Shown: one piece after another, positions 11,601-21,064 of the stretch
How positions within the stretch are numbered: the stretch's first letter is position 1
Layout: each line of letters opens with the position of its first letter
Assembly (NCBI GenBank): GCA_016617785.1
Contig: JADILM010000001.1
Coordinates: forward strand, 3,286,001-3,350,000
From: Sporobolomyces roseus
Lineage: Eukaryota; Basidiomycota; Microbotryomycetes; Sporidiobolales; Sporidiobolaceae
DNA length: 64,000 nt
Direction of reading: 5' to 3'
The notes under the pieces: generated by a model
The model's database searches: none
What the model was told of the DNA's origin: nothing
The model's input: only the letters and a program-made list of their open reading frames with translations
Program-made: the position numbers and the translations under genes

Positions 11601-14600
11601 TCCTCGAAACAATCAAGATCAGTTGCGCTGGATACCCTACTCGTTGGACTTTTGATGAATTCGCCGATCGGTTCGTTTTTGCTTTCACTTCCCCGTCTCT
11701 TCTCCTTTTTCCAAGCTGACTCGAACCTTTCCATATCGCAGATACTACATGCTCGTACCCTCTTCTCGACTGTCGTCAACGGCCGATCTTCGAACCCTAT
11801 GTAGCGACATCCTTTCCTCTACGATTTCCGAAGCCGACAAATACCAAGTCGGACTCACCAAGATCTTCTTCCGAGCTGGACTTCTCGCTCGATTCGAACA
11901 ACTCCGCACGAACCGACTCAACGAGCTTACAACCCTCATTCAGAAGAATGTTCGACGTTACATGGCTCAACGAGATTACAAGCGATTGCAGAAGAGTGCT
12001 GTTGGACTACAAGCTTTGTGGAGGGGTAAAGATGCGAGAAAGAGGGCTCAGGCGATGCGACAAGATCGGGCAGCGGTGCAGATTCAAAAGGCAGCTCGAG
12101 GTTACCTTGAAAGGTCCCGTTTCCAACGAGCGAGACAAGCAGTCCTCGCTGTTCAATCCAGTGGGTTTCCCCTCCTCTCACTGGTTACTCGGAGCTCAAC
12201 CGCTGACCCGCTCGACCTTTGATATTCAGTCGCTCGAGGTCAACACGTTCGAAGAACTTACAAGGAGGAGCGGAAAACGCAAGCTGTCGTTGCTCTTCAA
12301 GCGCTGATTCGAGGATGGTGAGCTGTCCACGCTTTAGCGAGTCTCTCTCCATGCTCATACCGTTCTGCTCTAGGCTCGTACAACAATCTACTTCTCGGGA
12401 TCGAAAGCGAGTCGTCTTGATCCAATCTTGCGTTCGTCGACGAAACGCCAAGAAGGAGCTCTCAACGCTCAAACACGAAGCTCGTTCTGCCGTTCACTTC
12501 AAGGAGGTCTCCTACAAGCTCGAGAACAAAGTCGTCGAACTCACTCAGAACCTTCAGAAGCGAACTGCCGACAACAAAGAACTCCAAGGCAAACTCCGCG
12601 CTCTCGAACAACAACTCCAGTCATGGGTCACCAAACACGACGATGCCGATACCAAAGCGAGAGCTCTTCAGGTCGAATTGGACAAGCCAACAGTATCTCT
12701 CCCCGAATTCGAAGCCCTCACTCAACAGAAACGAGAACTCGACGCCAAATTGGAGGAGTCGCTCAAGAAGATCGCCGAACAAGACGCCGAGATTGAGAGA
12801 CTGCATCAAGACTTCGTCAAGCAGAAGGAGGAACTCGAGGCTCAACATGCGACTCTCAAAACTTCACTCGCAGCCGCCAGCGACGACTCGACTACTGTCT
12901 CTGGACTCCGTCAAGAACTCGCTTCCCTCCGAGAACAACTCTCTCGTCAAGTCGCTGCAAACAACGCTGCTCCGAAAGTTGCTCGACCCGATGGAGGCAA
13001 GTTCGAAATGTCGACTGGTCAAACTCGTGCTCTCGAAAATGGTGCAGCCGCGATGGCCGGTGCAGGAGGAGGAGCCCTCGCCGCAGCAGCTCTCGCAGCT
13101 CCAACAAACGGCAAGCGTCGAGCACGGCGGCACAGCGATGGAGTACCGGACGCATCAGTCAGCCCGATACCGGATGACGATCGATGGGAACGAGGACCTC
13201 GACCTGTTTCAGTCGCTTACCCTCAAGAGAACGCTGTTCGAAGACTCGGTGCTGGTCCAGGAGGCAAGTCTTACCTTCCCGACGTTTACGACGATCCTGC
13301 AGAGGAGATCATGCGATTACTCGAGGAGGAGGAACCCCTCGACGAAGACGTCCTGTTCAGCATCATTCGACATCTCAAGATCCCTTCACCGAATCTCTCC
13401 AGTCCACCGTCACCAAAAGAAGTCCTGTTCCCTGCTCACCTGATTTCTCTCGTAACAAACGAGATGTGGAAGTACGGTATGATGAGGGAAAGTGAACGAT
13501 TCTTGGCGAATGTCATGCAAACAGTTCAACAGCATGTCATGGTGAGTTCTCGATCGCTTCATCCCAGTCTCTCTCTCGAGTTGAGCTGACGGATCTCGCG
13601 CAATCGCAGAGCTACACTGGCGACGAAGTCATCGTTCCTGGGATCTTCTGGCTTTCAAACGTTCACGAGATCCTCTCCTTCGTCTGCATCGCTGAATCCG
13701 ACATCTTGCAAGGTATCGGACCAGGAGATGGCGCTGTCGGACGAGACTACGAATGGGATGATTACGAACGACTCGTCACTATCGTCAAACATGATCTCGA
13801 CTCTCTCGAATACAACATCTACCACACTTGGATGCAAGAAACGAAGAAACGTCTTCACAAGATGGTCATCCCCGCTTTGATCGAATCGCAATCTTTACCC
13901 GGTTTCGTCACGAGCGATTCAGGAGGACGTCTCTTCAACCGTCTCGTCGGCGGAAATCAACCTCCTGCGTTCAGCATGGACGACATCCTCAACCTCCTAA
14001 ACAAGGTCTGGAAGAGTCTCAAGTCGTACTATGTCGAACACAGCGTCGTTCAGCAAGCGATCACTGAACTCCTCAAACTTATCGGCGTTTCGAGTTTCAA
14101 CGATCTCCTCATGCGACGAAACTTCTCATCTTGGAAACGAGCGATGCAAATCCAATAGTAAGTCTAACATTGTTTCACTTTCGATTTGAAAGCATTGGAC
14201 TGACTTCTCGCACTCTTTCTTCAGCAACATCACTCGTCTCGAAGAATGGTGCAAGGCTCACGATATGCCTGAGGGAACACTCCAACTTGAGCACCTCATG
14301 CAAGCTACGAAACTGCTACAGCTCAAGAAGGCTTCTCTCGCTGATATCGAAATCATCTTTGATGGTAAGTCTCTTTGCCGTTCTACTCTCCGTCGGAGAT
14401 CTGATCCTCACTCTCTTTCGCTCGTAGTCTGCTGGATGTTGACTCCCACCCAGATTCAGAGTAAGCACTTCTCGTCCCTCCATCTTCCGAAAGAATCATC
14501 GCTAAACTTCCTCAACATTGTTCACAGAACTCGTCGCAAACTACTACGTTGCCGATTACGAGAATCCCATCTCACCCGAAATCCTGCGCGCTGTCAACGC

Positions 14601-14837
14601 TCGTGTCGTCGCTGGGGACAAGAACGATCACCTCCTTCTTCCTCCAGAGGTCGAAGAAGCTGGACCCTACGAGACTCCTCTTCCTCGAGAGGTTACTGGT
14701 ATCGAGGTGAGTCGATTCTTGTGGACCGCCTTCACTAGCATGCATACTGACGTCGTCGATTCATTCAGACTTACATCCCAGCTTGGCTCACCGCTCCTCA
14801 CCTTCGTCAACTTGTCCAACTCGTCGCTTCCCTCTAG
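8697..14837 (+). CDS. MYO2: Class V myosin heavy chain
   Basis: Fifteen exons: 8697-8846, 9229-9373, 9438-9772, 9838-9963, 10027-10671, 10735-10818, 10883-11670, 11742-12160, 12230-12317, 12374-13541, 13610-14157, 14225-14364, 14428-14460, 14528-14706 and 14769-14837, giving 1638 residues, the normal size for the family. An N-terminal SH3-like domain ([12 protein letters not shown]) precedes the motor: P-loop GESGAGKT (180-187), switch [10 protein letters not shown] (about 241-249), switch [10 protein letters not shown] (about 468). IQ motifs follow (about 790-930), then coiled coil (to about 1110), a linker with a basic patch, and a globular cargo-binding tail with DIL domain to the C-terminus. 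It moves secretory vesicles and organelles along actin. Intron 1 is odd: 382 nt with a GC donor (GCGAGT), while the other thirteen are 56-71 nt. Exon 13 is only 33 nt. Confidence 0.95.
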
Positions 14838-15217
14838 GTTTACCTCCATACGCAGTCTTGCTCTCGTGTCCTCCCTTTGCACAGTACATGTATCCCTCTC
14901 TCCTGATTTGCAAGTGCGCTCTTTTCAGCCTCGTTCGCTTTCCTTCGTTTTCACAAACTCCTTCCTCTTCTTATTTGCCTATCTCTTTGCCGTCTACTCC
15001 CCTCATTGGTCTTTCACGGTGTCTGTGTCGGTATCCAGTCTTCAGTCGTTACACGCAATCTCATCCATTCTCGATTCCAACCATTGGTGCGCGGATGTCT
15101 TGAAAGCTTGAGCTCGTTCACTTCTCACTGTTCATTTTTGCGCCTGCTCCGACAAGACCGAGACTCGACAGCAGTCTACATTCGGCGCGACAGCAAGATC
15201 ACTCGAGCTGAACCTTG

Positions 15218-15296
15218 AAGAGAGAGGTCGGTATCGGGACAGGTGTCAAACGATCAACCCTAGTTTGCCCTTGTCGACGATAGCGGAAAGGCGAGT
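15218..15296 (+). pseudogene. Decayed copy of the myosin V first exon and its splice boundary
   Basis: By eye, 15218-15296 aligns with 8757-8852 in the myosin gene. The two blocks are roughly 30 nt (AAGAGAGAGGTCGGTATCGG against AAGGAGAAAGGTTGGCTATC) and about 45 nt ending in the identical GGAAAGGCGAGT, with a gap of about 15 nt between them. Translated, the second block reads FALVDDSGKAS against [11 protein letters not shown] in the SH3-like domain. An in-frame TAG and small deletions break it. The match includes the GC-type splice donor, so it would be a copy of genomic DNA rather than of processed mRNA. It lies about 380 bp after the myosin stop. The alignment is manual and short; chance similarity is not excluded. 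Confidence 0.45.
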
Positions 15297-16826
15297 GCCT
15301 TCGCATCACCTCTCAGATATCCCACGCATGAAGAAGCGAGGCAAGATTGCGAGGCGGCACTTTCTAGAGGATGCGATCAAGAACTTGAAAAGGGTTGTGT
15401 TCGTAGCTTCCAGCTTTGTCGTTCTCCGATGCTGGACTCGACAAGCTCGCTTCCCGTTTTGAACGCATTGACGAGATTGATGGCGACAAAGCGAGCTCGT
15501 GGGCACGGCGACAGATGCTTATCGAGCTTCTGAAATCCGAGAAAGTCGAAAGACGAGGTCGTCGCACGAGGCTGACCAAGCGAGTGAGCGCTGGGTTACT
15601 CTTTGCTATAATCTTATACCTTGATTTGAGTCGAGGGATATAAGCGAGTCTACCAGAGCGAGAACTAAGTGTTGAGCGAGAGCATTCTTGATCTTGCGAA
15701 AGTCACTTGAGCGTGATCGAAACCTGTCCCCCGAGCTCGGACAGCTCTCATCGAATCGTGTAGTCAGTGATCTGCTCTCCAGCCCAATTTGATCCATCTC
15801 CTTCTACTCCTGGTCCGCCTCCTCGCCTGATCAACAAACATTGGTTCCCTCGTGATTCGTCTAAAGCCTCGGGCCGATTCCTGGTAGTCATCCTATCTAG
15901 CCCATGGTTGAGAGCTATGATAGTGAATGCTAGCGACTTGGGCTGCGAGGGGGTTCAGGTAGAAATGCTGGGAAAGAACCAAGTTGAGATGAAGAACGAT
16001 TCGCTTTCCTTTCCGTAACTAATCCTGGTACCTTCCAATAGAGTAGAAGCAGAGAGAAGAACGTACAAGAGCGAGAGCGAGAGACGAGGGAAAGAGAGAA
16101 AGAGAGGAAGAGAAGAGAAAGAGAGAACGAGGAAATCGAAAGTCCAGTCATCTCGATCCACTCTTCCTTCGTAGATCTATTGAATCGGAACACAGAGTGC
16201 GAAGGAGTAGATAGGAAGAGAACAGAGAATCCGGAAGCTGGCAGCGAGGACTTCAGCTTCCTGATCAATCGTGCGACAAGGAGAGTCCCTTCGCAATCTC
16301 GCAATCCTCTGCTTATTAGACGCTTGACCTGTTCCGAGCGTAGCTTCGAGTGGCTACGATACTCGATTGCAATGAAACAGACGATCGCGAGCGGACCCGT
16401 AGTGTCAGATCAGAACTGGATAAGCTGTCTCTTGCAATCAAGGTCAAAGCTCTCTCGCTTCTTGCATCTGACGATCCCCGCACGTCAAGTCACTGTAGGA
16501 TATTCCATTCGATGACAGCTACAGAGGTGATGAGTACGATACCGCTGCATCGTGTCGAAGAGTCGAACTCGAAGAACCGCAAGACATCTCGAGTCTTCGA
16601 AATCGTTTCTTTGAAGTGACGAGAAATTTGGCTTGAAGGATACTCGATTTGGTGGATGTAAAGACTTCGTAGAGTAGAGCAAGTGAAGCGATTCCTTGCA
16701 GTAAACCTATTCGATCATTCGAGCTCGGGAGGAATTGAAGATAGAGAGCGAGACTCTCACCGAACTCCACGAGAACCCGTTCTCTCAATCTCGGCACTCT
16801 TGAACAAGATACTCGAGTGATGGCAC

Positions 16827-17006
16827 ATGATCATGACAGGAGAGGAAGGAGCGGAGGGCCCACCTTTTGAACCCAGTTTCAGCTACAACAACCCAACCTC
16901 CCCACCTCACTCCGAGTACCCTCCTACTGCACCCCGAGAGCGATCGAAACAAAGTGTCGTCCAGGTGGCGAAAAGAACAGGAAGAGTTGCTCACGAAGAG
17001 GAGTGA
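16827..17006 (+). CDS. Small open frame, possible last exon of an unresolved gene
   Basis: A 59-codon frame from ATG at 16827 to TGA at 17004-17006 encodes a Pro/Ser/Tyr-rich segment (SYNNPTSPPHSEYPPTAPRE) followed by a basic stretch. Its codon choice resembles neighbouring genes. It ends 8 bp before the stop of the convergent RBM25-like gene. It could be a separate small protein or the 3' exon of the unresolved fragments to its left. No family is recognised. Confidence 0.25.
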   Translation: MIMTGEEGAEGPPFEPSFSYNNPTSPPHSEYPPTAPRERSKQSVVQVAKRTGRVAHEEE

Positions 17007-17014
17007 AAAGATGG

Positions 17015-19584
17015 CTAGAATCCTGCGTGAGCCAGCTCAGTTTCCGTCACGAGAACCTTCCAAACCTTGACAACGAGATCAGTCGACTCATCATCCAGCA
17101 CCTACAAGATTGAGAGAAAAGGTAAGTGTCTTTCGGTCGGCAAAGAAGCGAGAAGGAGAGCGAGCGTACAGGTTCTAATTCGTCGACCAATTCCTGCGCA
17201 GGCTTGTTAGCTCGAAGGTGTTCGAGAACGGCGTTCAACAACTCAGCTTCTTCTCCTCCTAGGTACCCTACGATGCACTTGTTCGCATAAGGTGAGATTC
17301 GTCGTTTGAGGATATCCTATATTTCGGGCAAACACGAACGAAGCAGGTTGAGTAATGATTCCCACGATGAGAGAAGTTCGGAGGAGAGGTTCAGTGAGAG
17401 GGATCAAGAGAGGAATGTAAGGCGCACCTCGTTCAAGTTTGACCATTTCACTTTCCAACCGAACAACCCATCCTTCTCCCTCGGAACGCGATCCTCAATC
17501 TCTCTGATCTGCTTCTCCTTCTCCCTACTCGACATTCTCCCTCCCTTTGATCCCTCGTCCTTCTTCTCGACAACTTTCGGTTTCTCGTCCTTCGTATCGT
17601 CCTCATCGTCCGAATAATTCAACGGGATCAATTCCCTCTTCCTCCTTCCCTCTTCCTCGTCCTCTCCCATTCCCAATACCGCGCTCCTCTTCGGTGCAGG
17701 CTCAGTAGCTTTGGGTTTCGCACTAGTCGAGCCGAAACTGAGTTTGACTCCCGCAGATTGTTCTCCTTCTGCAGATCGAGGGGCGGACTCGGCAAAGAGG
17801 TCGGCGTGTTGAGAGAGGAACGATTCGGAATGTTGTGCGACGGCGGCGAGTCGTTGTTGCTCGAGCGCTCGATCTCGCGCGTCGAAATCTTCTTCCCTTT
17901 GTCGATTCGCTCTTCGTTGAGCTCTCCATCGAACACTACATTCGTGGATCCTCATCATTAGCTGATTGAACATTGGTGAGACGAGTCGACGAAAAAGGCT
18001 TACCGATCAATGTAGAATGGTTCTCTACCCCTCTCAGCTTCTCGGTCATCATCCCAAGTCGCCAATCTCTCAGCCATGAACGTCCTCTCTCGATCTTCTT
18101 GCTCGATGATACTTCGCTCCCTAATCTTCTCCCTCTCCCAAGCTTGTATCCTCCCTCTTTCTCTCTGTTCGAACCTTCTTTCCCTCTACGCAAACAGTTC
18201 CGTGTACCGATCAGTCTCGACTAAGAAGACGAGCATAGACAGAGGAGAAGGGAGTTTGCTTACCTCTCGGAAGATTCCCTCTTGCTGGCGATGTTCCATT
18301 TCTGCCCTCTCCCGCTCTCTCTTCGCATCATCAATCTCCGGTTCCGGTTGAGCTTGTTGATTCTCTTTGACAAACGCAACGTTCTGATTATAACTCTGAG
18401 GATCAATCTGCTGTTGGGAACCTCCTCCTGCTCCATACGAGTTGCCAGGAGCTTGTTGCTGTTGTGGTGTTTGACCATAATGATTTTGTTGATTCCTTCG
18501 ATTCTGCATCATCGATTGTCTCCTCTCTTCAATCTGCCTATCTAATTCCCTCTTGTCATTCTGTTTCTTCGCCGCCCGCTCCCTGAACGCTGCGATACTA
18601 CTCATCGTCACTGCCCTTTGACTGTCTGGTAGATCCTCAGGTGCGAGATCTCGGAGATGATTCGCTAATCGGTTCGCTTCGGACAATGCATCGGATTGGG
18701 AATCGGGATGAGGAGAGGAGGAAGGTAAGGAGGAGAGGGAAGCGCCCGATAGAGGAATCGCGTCGCCTGCTGAGATTCGTGAGATGATCGAAGTCAAGTC
18801 GTCTTTCGCTTGAAGGGTCAAATCCGAATTACTCTGTCAATTGAAACCTTACCTCTATCAGTTTGTGCTAGACAGAGACGATAGGATCCGAAGGAGTTGA
18901 GACTGACCTCGCTTAAAACTCTAGTCTTTTCATACTCGTCCAATCTAGCCCTAGTTTTCTCATCCGCTTTAACCAGCAAACTCTTCTCTACTCCAGTCTT
19001 CCCTTTGAGGCTCGCACCATTGACGACCGACAAACACCTCAGAACAGACTCTGGATCCGAGTATTCGACGAATGCGAATGGAGGTGAAGGTCTCTTGAAG
19101 GATGCTAACGCACCCGCTACCTGTTCACGTCACTCTCTTTCATCAGTCACACGAGCTCTTCACTGTAAAGGGACTGAGGACTTACTTGTAGGATTCGTTC
19201 TAACCAACCATTCTCTATTCCATCCGCGATATTCCCAACAAACAAACTAAACTTTTCCCCTCCTCCACCTGCATTCTCACTAGTCGGTTGTGGTTCATAA
19301 GGAGAAGGGTTGTGTGGTGGTGGTTGATGGTGTTGAGATGGTGGAGGTTGGTAAGAAGTTGAACCTAATCCTGCGTGACCTCTTCCTCCTAGCGGAGTAG
19401 CTTGAGAGAATTGAGAGTAACCATTGTTGGGGTTGGGGGAACCGTAAGAATTACCACGAGGTCCTGAAGGAGGTGGTCCTGCAGTCCGAGAGACGGGAGA
19501 TGATAACTTGTCAGCCCTTTGCACTGTCTGTACATAGCGGGAAGAGAACGCTTGGGGAAGAGCAAGCACACCTCGATTGTACAT
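17015..19584 (-). CDS. RBM25: RBM25-like splicing factor with RRM and PWI domains
   Basis: Exons 19584-19572, 19478-19186, 19120-18908, 18833-18264, 18185-18004, 17935-17428, 17316-17170 and 17101-17015 give 670 residues. Order: a Pro/Gly/Gln-rich start, an RRM (about 78-160, RNP2 core SLFVGNIA, RNP1-like FAFVEYSD), a long Arg/Glu-rich helical region (AKKQNDKRELDRQIEERRQS), an acidic Lys-rich part, and a C-terminal PWI domain (about 594-670, RRISPYANKCIVGYLGGEEA). This is the architecture of RBM25 and yeast Snu71, which work with U1 snRNP in 5' splice-site choice in the nucleus. The first exon is only 13 nt (M-Y-N-R plus one base); intron 1 is 93 nt, a multiple of three without an in-frame stop, so its retention would also give a protein. 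Confidence 0.87.
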
Positions 19585-19689
19585 GGCAGACTAAGCTTGT
19601 CAGAGAGAGGGGGTGAATGAACGAGATGTGAGCCAACAATTTTCCTCGCTTCTCGCAATTTCAATTCAAAATCGCAATACAAAAACAAA

Positions 19690-20816
19690 CTACCTTTTCT
19701 TCAATTCCGCGAACCTCTTTGTCAAAGCCTCGAAAGCGTCCTCATCCTTCTTTCCCTGTCCCCCTCCCGCTATCGTCGAAGTCGAAGGAGGAGGATTGGG
19801 ACCCGTCAAACCAGGACTGGGTAAATTAGTTCGTACAACTACAGTCTCTTTCGCTTTGCTCGGATCTACCGGAGGGGTTTGAGGGACCGTCGAGAGAGAA
19901 GTGGCATCGAAAGGTGCGACGTGAGGTGCGGATTTTGAAGGGGTCGTTGGAGGTTCAGTTGACTGTGCGAAAGAAAAGGATTAAAAGAAGACGAGGGAGG
20001 AGTAGAAAATAAGGGAGACGAACGGTCGAGAGAGGTTCAGGGGCATTGGGATCGGGGAAACCTTGGGGCCTCCAATCTACCGAATAAGCTTTCGCGATCT
20101 CGTACAAATAGAGATCGACTAGATCGGTAGGAGGAGTATCAATTCTCAATTTCGAAGTAATCTATATACCCATCTCTTTCCTGAGTCTCATCAGCTCTAG
20201 TCTTTGCTTTCTCGTCAGTAGAGAGTATGGGAGACGTACACGTTCGGGAACTAGTGAGTCAGTGTTGTCGATAGCGGCAATCGCGTAATCTCGTCCAGCT
20301 TTTGACATGAGCATTTCTCGTAGGATGTGGAGCTCCTTCAATTCGGTACTGTACAATGACTCGAGTGTGAGTACGATGTTAGAGAGGTAGAGAGAAGAGA
20401 AGGGAGCTTGCCGTGGTGCGGCATGAATGATCGATGCGACGGCTTCGCTGACTCCTGGATCAATCTCCCTACTCCCGCACAACGACGACATCAACAGTCA
20501 TTCAACGTAGCGCTCCAACTCTGTGAGGGAGATTGAGTGCTTACTTGATAGTTTCCAACAAGCCAAACCTCGCCAAAAGCACTTCGCAAAACAATTCCAA
20601 CAACTCCAACAATTCGACCATCAAATCATCCGCCATGATCCCCTCGACTTTGATTCTCGCACTCTCTACTTTACCCCTATCCAACAAGTTTGCGATTTCC
20701 CTTCGAGTCGATTTCGCTAATTGAGTCTTTTTCGCACTGAGTACTCGAGTACGTTGGATTGCTAATTTGAGTTGGATACGAGCTCGAGGTGGGGACCATG
20801 CGGTTGGTGAAGGCAT
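19690..20816 (-). CDS. IST1: IST1-like ESCRT-III regulator
   Basis: Exons 20816-20545, 20468-20412, 20348-20240, 20161-20024 and 19962-19690 give 282 residues. The N-terminal IST1 domain (about 5-165) shows the basic first helix RARIQLKLAIQRTRVLSAKK, the RREIANLL helix, IIHAAPR, TELKELHILREMLMSK and the closing LYLYEIAKAYSVDW. A Pro/Thr-rich linker leads to a C-terminal helix ending FEALTKRFAELKKR, which fits the MIM-type motif that binds the Vps4 MIT domain. IST1 controls Vps4 recruitment during endosomal sorting. Intron 2 is 63 nt with a GC donor (GCAAGC), has no in-frame stop and is a multiple of three. I placed it because the family has no insertion between APR and TELKEL. Stop of this gene lies 105 bp from the RBM25-like ATG. 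Confidence 0.9.
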
Positions 20817-21064
20817 GACTAGAGAACGAGAAGAAGAGGAAGAGGAGGGAGGAGGATTAGGACGAGTGGGGGGAGCCGAGGAAGAAGAAGAGGAAGAGGA
20901 AGGAGAGAGAAGACGAGTTATTGAGTTGATGGTGGGCAGATATCTACTGTAGTAGCTCTGTAGTATGAGCTGCTCTATTAAACTGAGTGATTGGTTCAAG
21001 AGAGAAAAGTTAAATCGCATCATCTTCAAACTTGAACTCCTCACTTTCAAACTCTATATAAAGG
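20817..21064. promoter_or_regulatory. Divergent promoter, IST1 / SPF45
   Basis: The 248 bp between the IST1 and SPF45 ATG codons must hold both promoters. A TATA-like CTATATAAAG lies at about 21053-21062, ending just before the SPF45 ATG at 21065, which is too close for a normal TATA box of that gene. An open Ser/Pro-rich frame continues upstream of the IST1 ATG but does not look like IST1. Confidence 0.45.

Larger units (their letters stand above)
14838..17014. other. 2.2-kb gap with scattered coding-like fragments, no complete gene
   Basis: Between the myosin stop (+) and the RBM25-like stop (-) no continuous gene model could be built. Several + strand segments nevertheless look protein-like: one at about 15430-15585 (LDKLASRFERIDEIDGDKAS, ending at a possible GTGAGC donor), one at about 15780-16010 (with LINKHWFPRDSSKASG), one at about 16365-16500 (with RSVRSELDKLSLAIKVKAL) and one at 16827-17006. 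Stops and frame changes interrupt them and I could not join them by canonical introns in phase. A purine-rich block (16040-16130) lies in the middle. This may be a decayed gene or a rapidly evolving one; the first fragment resembles the myosin first exon (separate entry). Confidence 0.4.

Noticed and set aside
10887..11804. A 305-codon Ser/Arg-rich frame within the myosin gene
   Set aside because: It overlaps the motor domain in a different frame and has no family signature.
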